64,000 nucleotides of DNA from B1 sp034439755 (lineage in GTDB: Bacteria > Bacteroidota > Bacteroidia > UKL13-3): the NCBI GenBank assembly GCA_034439755.1, contig JAWXAZ010000103.1, positions 1-64,000 on the forward strand, read 5' to 3'. The position numbers and the translations under genes are program-made. Shown in pieces: positions 32,870-41,341 of this stretch (position 1 is the first letter of the stretch; the number at the start of each line of letters is the position of its first letter). The notes below the pieces were generated by a model. The model was given only the letters and a program-made list of their open reading frames with translations. It searched no databases and was not told where the DNA came from.

Positions 32870-35578
32870 ATGAGTAATCGCATTCGTATTGGTATCTTTT
32901 TTGGCGGTAATAGCAGAGAAAGAGAAGTGTCATTTGCTGGCGGCAGAACCGTTTTTGATAACCTAGACAAAACCCTGTTCGAACCTATTCCCATTTTTGT
33001 GGATAGCTTCAATAATTTCATTTTGCTCGATTGGCACTTTATTTACAAAGGCTCAATCCGCGATTTTTATCCTTCAGTTGAGTTTCTTAAAGGCGCAAAA
33101 CACGATGTTCAAGTATATGCCGAAAACCTAAAATTGGCTTATAAAGACAAAGGCAAAACCATGGCACGCAAGATTGGGCGCTTGGTTGAGACCCAAGAAT
33201 TAAAAGATATAATAGACTTTGCTTTTCTTGCTTTGCACGGAAATTTTGGCGAAGACGGCACCATACAAGGCTTGCTAGAATGGAACGGAATTCCCTACTC
33301 GGGCTCGGGCATTTTGCCTTCTGCCATTGGCATGAACAAGCGCTTACAAAAACAATGGATGCAGGCAGCAGGCATGAGGGTACCCAAATATATTAGCTTC
33401 CCAAAATCTGGTTTGAACCAACTGGGCGACTTATATAAAAAAGCAAAGGATTTAGTAGGTTTGCCTTTTGTGGTGAAACCCGCCAACCAAGGCAGTTCTG
33501 TAGGAGTTAGCGTGGTACAAAAAGACGATGAAGCCGCTTTTAAAGATGCCGTGCACAAAGCCTTTTTTATACAAACCATTCATGCCCGCGAATGGCTTGG
33601 TAAGAGCAATTTAGAACGCACTCAATTTATACAAAAAATTACCGATATAAAAGAAGGAATTGGCTTACCAGCAAAAACCAAAGATCTAATAATATACCAC
33701 CCAGATGAGTTGTGGGCCCATTTCACCAAGAACCTTAAAGGCAAAAACAGCATTCAATTAGAGAGCGTTTATTCCGAAACAGAATGCTTAATAGAATCGT
33801 TTATTGAAGGCAGAGAGTTCTCATGTATTGTGCTTAGAAATGAAGATGGTTCTGCCGTTGCCTTGCCTCCTACCGAAATTGTGAAGGGCGCAGAAGTTTA
33901 TGATTACCGCAGCAAATACTTGCCTGGTTTAAGTAGAAAAATAACGCCAATAGATTTAGAAGAAAGTAAAATTGAAGCCATCAGAAAAGCTTGTGGCGAA
34001 TTGTTTACTTACTTTAATTTTCATGTGTACGCACGCATAGATGGCTTCATAAGCAAGGATGGCGAAATCTTGTTAAATGATCCAAACACCACCTCGGGCA
34101 TGATGCCTTCTTCTTTCTTTTTTCACCAAGCGGCCGAAATAGGATTAAACCCTTCTCAGTTTTTAACTTATATCATTCGCACCTCCATTAAAGAAAGAAT
34201 TAGCAGCATTAGCAACAACCAAAACTACCAAAAATTATTGTTGCGTTTAGACGCTCAAATGACCATCAACAAAAGCAAAAAAAGCAATAAAAAAAGGGTG
34301 GCGGTTTTAATGGGTGGCTACAGCACAGAGCGCCATATCTCTGTAGAAAGTGGCAGAAATGTATACGAAAAATTGGCCTCATCTGAGAAGTATCAACCCT
34401 TCCCCGTTTTTGTGACAGGCAACGCGTTTGTACACGAATTATACGCCTTGCCTATACAAGTAATGCTTAAAGACAATGCCGATGATATTAAGGAAAAAGT
34501 ATTGAATTACCACCGACCTAATATCATGAATAAAATTGCCAAAGATTGCCAAGCCATCCTCCACAAATACAGCAATACCGTTCTGTTTGAACCAAAGAAA
34601 ATAACCTATGCCGATTTAAAAAAACAGGCCGATTGTGTGTTCATTGCCCTGCACGGCAGACCAGGCGAAGATGGTACCATTCAGCAAGAACTGCATAAAA
34701 TTAAATTGCCTTTTAATGGCTCCGATGTGGCCAGCTCACAAATCACCATCAATAAATTTGATACCAACGAACTCTTGAAAAAGAAAGGTTACTTGGTAGC
34801 AGAACATATATTGGTTCAGGAAAAAGAATACCGCAAAAACGAAAAACAGGTAATTGCCAATATAGAAAAAATTGGATATCCTTTAATTGCAAAACCTGCC
34901 GACGATGGTTGTAGCAGTGCAGTGAAGAAGATAAAAAATAGAACCCAATTGCTGGCCTTTATAAATGGTATGTTTAGGGCAAACATAGATTTATCGGATG
35001 CCATGCGCCATAGCCTCAACTTAGGTTTAAAAGAAGAGTTTCCTAAGAAGGACTTTTTCTTGGTAGAAAAGTTTGTAGATAAAGGCAAGGCCAAACACTT
35101 TTTAGAAGTTACCGGTGGCATGCTTACACACTATAAAAAAGGAAAATTATTATACGAAACTTTTGAGCCCAGCGAAACCCTGGCAGAGAGTGAAATATTA
35201 AGTTTAGAAGAAAAATTCTTAGCTGGTCAAGGGCAAAATATTACCCCAGCACGTTTTGCAAAAACACCCTTAGGCAATAGAAATATTAGCAAGATAGTTC
35301 AAGAACAATTGAAAGGTGCCGCCATAGTTTTGGGCATTGAAGGCTATTGCAGAATCGATGCTTTTGTTCGAATTTTTAGTCCGAGCAAGGTAGAAGTAAT
35401 TATCATTGAAGCCAATTCATTGCCAGGAATGACGCCTGCTACAGCCATTTTTCACCAGTGTGCCTTAAACAATTATAAGCCTTATGAGTTCATCGATAAA
35501 ATTTTAGAATTTGGCGAAGAACGTTTGGCAATTAAGAAAAGTAAAGAAGCAATTGTAGTTAAAAGGAAGGTAAAATAA
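32870..35578 (+). CDS. Tandem D-alanine--D-alanine ligase (two Ddl modules in one chain)
   Basis: The 902-residue protein contains two complete Ddl-like ATP-grasp modules (about 1-470 and 475-902). Module 1 has IFFGGNSREREVSFAGGRTV, LHGNFGEDGTIQGLLEWNGI, VVKPANQGSSVGVSVV and LLNDPNTTSGMMP. Module 2 has VLMGGYSTERHISVESGRNV, LHGRPGEDGTIQQELH, IAKPADDGCSSAVKKI and EANSLPGMTP. In module 1 the usual E-x-N-x-x-P-G-M is D-x-N-x-x-S-G-M; module 2 keeps E and P. Each module should form D-Ala-D-Ala or a D-Ala-D-X dipeptide for peptidoglycan. Whether the two modules differ in substrate is not known. Confidence 0.85.
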   Translation: MSNRIRIGIFFGGNSREREVSFAGGRTVFDNLDKTLFEPIPIFVDSFNNFILLDWHFIYKGSIRDFYPSVEFLKGAKHDVQVYAENLKLAYKDKGKTMARKIGRLVETQELKDIIDFAFLALHGNFGEDGTIQGLLEWNGIPYSGSGILPSAIGMNKRLQKQWMQAAGMRVPKYISFPKSGLNQLGDLYKKAKDLVGLPFVVKPANQGSSVGVSVVQKDDEAAFKDAVHKAFFIQTIHAREWLGKSNLERTQFIQKITDIKEGIGLPAKTKDLIIYHPDELWAHFTKNLKGKNSIQLESVYSETECLIESFIEGREFSCIVLRNEDGSAVALPPTEIVKGAEVYDYRSKYLPGLSRKITPIDLEESKIEAIRKACGELFTYFNFHVYARIDGFISKDGEILLNDPNTTSGMMPSSFFFHQAAEIGLNPSQFLTYIIRTSIKERISSISNNQNYQKLLLRLDAQMTINKSKKSNKKRVAVLMGGYSTERHISVESGRNVYEKLASSEKYQPFPVFVTGNAFVHELYALPIQVMLKDNADDIKEKVLNYHRPNIMNKIAKDCQAILHKYSNTVLFEPKKITYADLKKQADCVFIALHGRPGEDGTIQQELHKIKLPFNGSDVASSQITINKFDTNELLKKKGYLVAEHILVQEKEYRKNEKQVIANIEKIGYPLIAKPADDGCSSAVKKIKNRTQLLAFINGMFRANIDLSDAMRHSLNLGLKEEFPKKDFFLVEKFVDKGKAKHFLEVTGGMLTHYKKGKLLYETFEPSETLAESEILSLEEKFLAGQGQNITPARFAKTPLGNRNISKIVQEQLKGAAIVLGIEGYCRIDAFVRIFSPSKVEVIIIEANSLPGMTPATAIFHQCALNNYKPYEFIDKILEFGEERLAIKKSKEAIVVKRKVK

Positions 35579-35709
35579 TGCCGAAAATTTTTTATTTTCT
35601 GCATAAAGTGGAATAGCCTTTTATAAAAGATTTAAAATTGAAATTGGCCTATATTTTCTATTTTCGGCTTAAAATAGAATAGCTATTTTATTAAAGAAAT
35701 AAATTTAAA

Positions 35710-37809
35710 ATGATGAAAAAATTATTGTTATTAACCTTAATGCCTTTGATGGGCTTGGCGCAAAATAAAATGGAAATTGAAACCCTTTGGAGTTTTGGTA
35801 GAATAAGCGAACACATGGTTTCGCCCAGTGGCAAGCATGCAATTTATGCGGTAAAAAATTACGATTTAAAAGCCAATAAAGGCAGCAATATTATTTATAC
35901 AAAATCTATTGTTAAGCCAAATGAAACTGCTAAGGAAATTATTGGGGCTAGCGTAAATGCATTCTCTGCTCGCTACACGCCAGACGGCACAAAAATATCG
36001 TATTTAAGTGCAGAGAGTGGCGATGTGCAGTTGTATGAGTGCAACTTAATTGGTTCGAACCGAAAACAAATAACAAGCTTTAAGGGCGGCATAAATGGGT
36101 ATAAATATGCACCCACCATGAAACACATTGCATTTGTAATGGATGTAAAATTGGACCAGGAGGTGAAGGAAATTTATCCCGATTTAGATAAAACCAATGC
36201 CCGCATTATAGATGCTTTATATTACCGGCATTGGGATGCATGGCACAATTATGCTTATAGCCATTTGTTTATTCAATTGTATGGAAATGGGGCTTTGGTT
36301 GGCGCACCGTTGGACTTAATGTTGAATGAAAAATTTGATTGTCCTGTGCCACCACATGGCGGCGATGATGCGTATAATTGGAGTGCCGATGGAAGCAAAA
36401 TTGCCTATGACTGCAAGAAGCTACAAGGCACGGCCAACGCGGTTTCTACCAATAGCGACATTTATGTTTACGACTTAAATACGCGGGTAACCATGAACAT
36501 TTCTGAGGCCAATGAAGGCTATGATAAGAACCCACAATTTTCGCCCGATGGAACAAAAATTGCGTGGTTAAGCATGGAAGAACCCGGCAATGAAAGTGAT
36601 AGAAACACCCTGGTGATGTTCGATTATTTGCAACCAAAAAAGAGTGCGCCAAGTGACGGAAATAAACAAGCGGCCATTTATATGATGCCTACTATAATTG
36701 CCCTAACCAATCAATTTGATTTTACGCTCGAGAACTTTATTTGGCTAGACAACCAACGTTTGGCTTTTACAACAGTGGTGGCAGGCACTAAACAAATTGG
36801 TTTGTTTAATCCAAAATTAAAAAGCATGAGCAGGGTGGTTTTGCTAACAGAAGGCATGCATGATTATGTGGGTATATGTGCTGTTCCCAAAGCGGCAAAG
36901 CCTACTTTATTGGCTGCAAAAATGAGCATGAGTGAGCCCACCGAATTGTACTTGGTTGAAATAGGCAACAAAAAAACGCAGGCGTTTACTGCAGTTAACA
37001 AAGCTATTTTGGATAAGACCACTCTTGGAAAAGTTGAAAAAAGAATGGTTAAAACTACCGATAACAAAGACATGTTGGTATGGGTTATTTATCCACCAGA
37101 TTTTGATGCCAGCAAATCCTACCCTACTTTATTGTATTGCCAAGGCGGACCACAAAGTCCGGTTTCGCAATTCTTTAGCTACCGTTGGAACTTTCAATTA
37201 ATGGCCGCAAAAGGCTATATCATTGTGGCCCCAAACAGACGCGGATTGCCAGGCTTTGGCAGCGAATGGAACGATGCCATTACCAATGATTATGGCGGCC
37301 AATGCATGAAAGATTATTTGAGTGCCATAGACGAAATGGCCAAAGAACCCTATGTAAACAAAGATAAATTGGGTGCTGTGGGTGCTAGTTTTGGAGGCTT
37401 TAGCGTATATTGGTTGGCAGGCAACCACAACAAGCGCTTTAAGACTTTCATTTCGCATTGCGGCATGTTTAACATGGAGAGTTGGTATGGCACCACCGAA
37501 GAAATGTTCTTTGCTAATAACGACAATGGCGGCCCATATTGGGATCAAAAAATATCGCCCAATAACTTTGATGCATCGCCGCATAAGTTTGTTAAAAATT
37601 GGGATACTCCTATTTTGATAATTCACAACGAAAAAGATTTTAGGGTGCCTTTAAACCAAGGCATGGAAGCGTTTACGGCGGCACAGTTAAAAGGAATTCA
37701 AAGTAGGTTTCTGTATTTTCCAGACGAAAATCATTGGGTTACCAAGCCACAAAATAGCGTTTTATGGCAACGCGTTTTCTTTGACTGGTTGAACCAAACC
37801 TTAAAATAA
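35710..37809 (+). CDS. Prolyl oligopeptidase (S9) family exported peptidase
   Basis: A signal peptide (KKLLLLTLMPLMGLA) is followed by a beta-propeller of WD/PD40-like repeats (YTPDGTKISYLSAESGDVQL, WSADGSKIAYDCKK, SPDGTKIAWLSMEEPG) and an alpha/beta hydrolase C-terminus. The nucleophile Ser is in GASFGGFSVYW (near 559). Asp and His follow in NEKDFRVP (near 640) and DENHWVTK (near 673). The layout is that of S9 dipeptidyl/oligopeptidases, which trim peptides in the periplasm. Length 699 is normal. Confidence 0.9.
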   Translation: MMKKLLLLTLMPLMGLAQNKMEIETLWSFGRISEHMVSPSGKHAIYAVKNYDLKANKGSNIIYTKSIVKPNETAKEIIGASVNAFSARYTPDGTKISYLSAESGDVQLYECNLIGSNRKQITSFKGGINGYKYAPTMKHIAFVMDVKLDQEVKEIYPDLDKTNARIIDALYYRHWDAWHNYAYSHLFIQLYGNGALVGAPLDLMLNEKFDCPVPPHGGDDAYNWSADGSKIAYDCKKLQGTANAVSTNSDIYVYDLNTRVTMNISEANEGYDKNPQFSPDGTKIAWLSMEEPGNESDRNTLVMFDYLQPKKSAPSDGNKQAAIYMMPTIIALTNQFDFTLENFIWLDNQRLAFTTVVAGTKQIGLFNPKLKSMSRVVLLTEGMHDYVGICAVPKAAKPTLLAAKMSMSEPTELYLVEIGNKKTQAFTAVNKAILDKTTLGKVEKRMVKTTDNKDMLVWVIYPPDFDASKSYPTLLYCQGGPQSPVSQFFSYRWNFQLMAAKGYIIVAPNRRGLPGFGSEWNDAITNDYGGQCMKDYLSAIDEMAKEPYVNKDKLGAVGASFGGFSVYWLAGNHNKRFKTFISHCGMFNMESWYGTTEEMFFANNDNGGPYWDQKISPNNFDASPHKFVKNWDTPILIIHNEKDFRVPLNQGMEAFTAAQLKGIQSRFLYFPDENHWVTKPQNSVLWQRVFFDWLNQTLK

Positions 37810-37893
37810 ATAGGGTTAACTGGATTAAACTGCCCTCGGTTTCTTGCATAAGAAATTTGCTTTCACTTACTTTGAATTTCAATTCAAAGACCT

Positions 37894-40872
37894 ATGCAAA
37901 AAGCTACCCCAACTTTCGCAAAGGACACCCTTGTGGTGTACTTTTGTATGTGTTACAAATTATTTGGTTCAGCCAAAAACTTATTAGCAAAGAGCGCCTT
38001 TACGTTTTGCTATTGTTTGTTTTTTAGATTATTTGAGACTAAAATCTATTTGGCAAATAAGGCTCGTTCTTTTTATTTTTTTGTGTGTTCTAGATTATTT
38101 GAGACTAAAATCTATTTGGCAAATAAGGTTCGTTCTTTTTGCTTTTTTGTGTGTTCTAGATTATTTGAGACTAAAATCTATTTGGCAAATAAGGCTTGTT
38201 CTTTTTGCTTTTTTGTGTGTTCTAGATTATTTGAGACTAAAATCTATTTGGCAAATAAGGCTCGTTCTTTTTGCTTTTTTGTGTGTTCTAGATTAATTGA
38301 GACTAACAAAATCTTATTAGCAAAAAGCGCCTTAATGGTATGCTTTTGTTTGTTTGTTAGCTTTTTTGGATCAGCCCAAATATTAACCGAATCATTTTCA
38401 TATGGCGCCCTGCCCGACTCTCTCACTGGAGCCACAGCTAATTGGTCGGTTCAAAGCAGCAGTTTGGGCAACAAAGTCCAATACATTAATAGCGGACTTA
38501 GTTCCCCCTTAGGATTTCCTACACAAAGCGGCGGAGCAGCCACATTTGCTGGTGGTAGCGGAAGTCGGGAAGATTTAATTAGAAGCATTGGCACTCAAAA
38601 TACGGGCAGTGTATATGCCGCTGCTTTGGTAAAAATATCTTCAACTGGGGCAGATTATTTCTTTCATTTCTTTAGCGGCTCCTTTGTAGCAAGAGTTTAT
38701 ACCGGCAACTCACCTGGCAAATTGCGTTTTGGTGTTAGCAAAACTGCCACAACCGGAAGTTCTAACCTTGCTAGCACACTTTTTAATTACAACAGCATTT
38801 ACCTTATGGTGCTTAAATATACCTTTAATAGCGGAAGCAGCACAAACGACATTGCTTCTTTATGGATTCTGTCTGAACCAAGCGCGACTGAGTTGAGCGC
38901 AGGTGCCGCTTTATCGGTGGACACTGCAGGCAATGACGCCAGTTCCTTGACGCATATTGCCATTAGACAAGGCACCAGTTCTGCTGTTGGAATAATTGAC
39001 GAGATAAGGGTTGCCACCACTTGGGAAGAAGCCATTGGCACAAATGTTTGGAACGGCAGCGCTTGGAGTTTGGGTACGCCCGATTCAAATTCCAATGTTT
39101 CCATTGCAGCAAATTTAAGTTTAGGAAACAACTTTAGTGCTTATAAAATGGACATTGCCAATGGAAAAAATTTAACTATTAATTCCAATGAATTGTCCTT
39201 GTTTGGCTTGCTAACTGGTGGCGGATTAATTGCTGGCAGCGCGGCATCCAATTTGGATATTGAAGGAAACGTGGGTACCATTAATTTTGCTTCTGGGTCT
39301 CAGGAATTACACAATCTAAACTTGGGCAAAAATGCAATAGCAAGCTTAGGAACGCCTTTGAAATTATGTGCTGGCAGTAATTTTGGTAGCTTAATTTTAG
39401 ACAGTCTTTCTGTATTAAACACGAATGGGAACTTATGCTTTGCTTCTAATGAAGATGGAACCGCTAGGCTTGCCACGGTGCCAATTGGCGCAACATTAAA
39501 TGGTGAAATAAGTGTGGAAAGGTATATACCAGCAACCAGGGCTTTTAGGTTTGTTAGTTGTCCGGTAAGCACCAATACCGGCCTCGATGATGCTTGGCAA
39601 TTGGGCACGCACATAACGGGGAATGGACCTGGATTTGATTCAACTGGTTCACAAACTCCTTCTCTTTTTATCTTAAACGAGGCCAACCAAATATGGGTTC
39701 CCTTTAATAATACACAAACCCAAAACTTACAACAAAACATTGGCTACAGAATATTAGTAAGGGGCGATAGAAGCATTGATTTAGGCAGCTCGAGTGCCAC
39801 CCCCACAAGCACTATTTTAAAAGCAAAAGGCCAGCATATAACGGGCGATAAAATTTTTAACACAAGCAGCAATCCAGCATTGAGCGCTACCACAAACAAT
39901 TTTTCCTTAATAGGAAACCCATTCCCTTCTTCCATTGATTGGAGTCAAATTACCAAAACAGATATTTCTTCTACGTATTATATTTGGCGCGCCCAAGGTG
40001 GCAGCAACAACAAAGGTGCTTACATCAATTACAATGCAAGTGGCAATATCAGTTCCGATGGCAATATCAATAACTTAATTGGCTCTGGTTCTGCATTTAT
40101 GGTTAAGACAATTGGTGCTACACCAAATATTAGCATAAAAGAAACAGATAAAGTCAGCGGCAACCAAGGGTCTTTTATTTTGGGCAAAAGCAACGGCAAA
40201 CAATTGCGTATTTCTATAGTAGAATCGGATTCTGTTTTAAGCGATGCTTTGGTGATATATGAGCATGCGCAAGCCACATCTAAAGTAGATGAGTTTGATT
40301 CGGAAAAATGGAATAATCCCGGACTAACATTTTATAGCAAAGATTCTTTGGGTAATAGGTTTTCAATTCAGGCTTTGACAGATTTCACCTTGGATCAAAC
40401 CATTTATTTTGGCATGGATAGAACAGAGAAAAAAGCTTACCAAATGAAGTTTGATAAAATAAACTTTGAAGGCAAAGGTTGGCATTTACATGATCAATTT
40501 ACCAAGCAGGAAATAAGCTTAGAAACTAACTTTAATTATTCCTTTCAAGTTTCGGCCGATAGCCTTAGCTTTTGGGCAAACCGGTTTTTCTTAAGAAAAG
40601 GTCAAGTCACAACATTACTAGGTGAATCTAAGCCCGACTTTACCTTTTCAATTTGGCCACAACCCTGCTCAGACCATATTCAAATTGGCTTCAACCATCA
40701 AGGAGTAGCAAAGATACATTATGAGGTAATTAACATGATGGGGCAGGCTATTTTAAAAGGACAAATAGAGCCCAATCAAACCATAGAAATGCAGCATCTA
40801 TCGCGTGGTATGTATTTATTGAAACTATCCATAAATGATAAAAGCCATATCAAAAAATTCTTCAAACTTTAA
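37894..40872 (+). CDS. Large T9SS-secreted surface protein with repeat-expanded N-terminus
   Basis: The long open frame starts with a segment of about 147 residues that is made of repeated, hydrophobic signal-like units (LFETKIYLANKARSFCFFVC). It encodes no known domain. A more normal start is the ATG at 38335, giving MVCFCLFVSFFGSA as signal peptide and mature protein from QILTESFSYGAL. The mature part is a lectin- or laminin-G-like beta-rich region (about 150-370) followed by beta-strand regions. A T9SS type A sorting domain ends it (FSIWPQPCSDHIQIGFN, RGMYLLKLSINDKSHIKKFF). Function unknown, likely cell-surface adhesion or glycan contact. Confidence 0.7.
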   Translation: MQKATPTFAKDTLVVYFCMCYKLFGSAKNLLAKSAFTFCYCLFFRLFETKIYLANKARSFYFFVCSRLFETKIYLANKVRSFCFFVCSRLFETKIYLANKACSFCFFVCSRLFETKIYLANKARSFCFFVCSRLIETNKILLAKSALMVCFCLFVSFFGSAQILTESFSYGALPDSLTGATANWSVQSSSLGNKVQYINSGLSSPLGFPTQSGGAATFAGGSGSREDLIRSIGTQNTGSVYAAALVKISSTGADYFFHFFSGSFVARVYTGNSPGKLRFGVSKTATTGSSNLASTLFNYNSIYLMVLKYTFNSGSSTNDIASLWILSEPSATELSAGAALSVDTAGNDASSLTHIAIRQGTSSAVGIIDEIRVATTWEEAIGTNVWNGSAWSLGTPDSNSNVSIAANLSLGNNFSAYKMDIANGKNLTINSNELSLFGLLTGGGLIAGSAASNLDIEGNVGTINFASGSQELHNLNLGKNAIASLGTPLKLCAGSNFGSLILDSLSVLNTNGNLCFASNEDGTARLATVPIGATLNGEISVERYIPATRAFRFVSCPVSTNTGLDDAWQLGTHITGNGPGFDSTGSQTPSLFILNEANQIWVPFNNTQTQNLQQNIGYRILVRGDRSIDLGSSSATPTSTILKAKGQHITGDKIFNTSSNPALSATTNNFSLIGNPFPSSIDWSQITKTDISSTYYIWRAQGGSNNKGAYINYNASGNISSDGNINNLIGSGSAFMVKTIGATPNISIKETDKVSGNQGSFILGKSNGKQLRISIVESDSVLSDALVIYEHAQATSKVDEFDSEKWNNPGLTFYSKDSLGNRFSIQALTDFTLDQTIYFGMDRTEKKAYQMKFDKINFEGKGWHLHDQFTKQEISLETNFNYSFQVSADSLSFWANRFFLRKGQVTTLLGESKPDFTFSIWPQPCSDHIQIGFNHQGVAKIHYEVINMMGQAILKGQIEPNQTIEMQHLSRGMYLLKLSINDKSHIKKFFKL
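38025..38306 (+). repeat. 66-bp tandem repeat (four full units plus a partial)
   Basis: Units start at 38025, 38091, 38157 and 38223, with a partial copy at 38289. The period is 66 bases, a multiple of three, so all frames stay open. Each unit contains an inverted repeat around TATTTGGCAAATA and an AGATT/AATCT pair. Units differ by a few bases. The array lies between the upstream ATG (37894) and the likely real start (38335) of the T9SS protein, where it adds 22 signal-like residues per copy. Confidence 0.9.
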
Positions 40873-40882
40873 TTTCCCAAGC

Positions 40883-41341
40883 ATGATACCGCAAGCCATG
40901 AAAACCCAAAAGACAATAACTCTGGTAACCTCCCAAAATAGGTTAACCCAAAAGACTAACCAAAACAAGATACCGCAAGCCATGAAAACCCAAAAGATAA
41001 TAACTCTAGTAACCTCCCAAAATAGGGTAACCCAAAAGACTAACCAAAACAAGGTACCGCAAGCCATGAAAACCCAAAAGATAATAACTTTGGTAACCAC
41101 CCAAAATAGGGTAACTCAGGAGAACACCCATAATAGAATAACAAAAAAAATTAGCCTGTTAATTTTGCTTTTTCTAAACACCTTGGCCACCTTTGCGCAA
41201 CCCGAGTTTGACGACGATATTGTAGATACGCCCGTCGATGGCATTACAAGATTACTCCTATTAAGCGCAATAAGTTATGGTGCAAGAAAAATAAAAAAGA
41301 GGCAAAATAATAGAAGTCAAGCTACTTCAACAAACCTTTAA
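40883..41341 (+). CDS. Small PID-CTERM-like membrane-tail protein with repeat-expanded leader
   Basis: The functional core is near the C-terminus: a signal sequence (KKISLLILLFLNTLATFAQ), an acidic linker (FDDDIVDTPVDG) and a hydrophobic tail with basic end (LLLLSAISYGARKIKKRQ). This matches PID-CTERM sorting tails found in Bacteroidota short proteins. Upstream is a leader of three 28-residue repeats (KTQKIITLVTSQNRVTQK). Candidate ATGs occur in each repeat (40883, 40898 and later). The true start may be in the last repeat. The 3' end overlaps the convergent AsmA gene by 20 bases. Confidence 0.6.
   Translation: MIPQAMKTQKTITLVTSQNRLTQKTNQNKIPQAMKTQKIITLVTSQNRVTQKTNQNKVPQAMKTQKIITLVTTQNRVTQENTHNRITKKISLLILLFLNTLATFAQPEFDDDIVDTPVDGITRLLLLSAISYGARKIKKRQNNRSQATSTNL
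40885..41136 (+). repeat. 84-bp tandem repeat (three units)
   Basis: Units begin at 40885, 40969 and 41053 with an exact period of 84 bases (28 codons). The third copy drifts toward its 3' end. Each unit encodes an ATG and a K/T/Q/N-rich stretch. They lie directly before a secretion signal, as the 66-bp array does 2.6 kb upstream. There are no spacers between units. Confidence 0.9.

Noticed and set aside
38033..38296. Alternative repeat-encoded frame (about 87 residues) in the 66-bp array
   Set aside because: The unit length is divisible by three, so every frame without a stop stays open; no start or downstream continuation supports it.
40825..41100. Minus-strand open frame over the 84-bp array
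   Set aside because: It is a by-product of the repeat period and lies antisense to the PID-CTERM gene.
38025..41136. The 66-bp and 84-bp arrays as possible CRISPR arrays
   Set aside because: They are head-to-tail tandem repeats with no variable spacers and no cas genes; they are translated in frame with the following protein.
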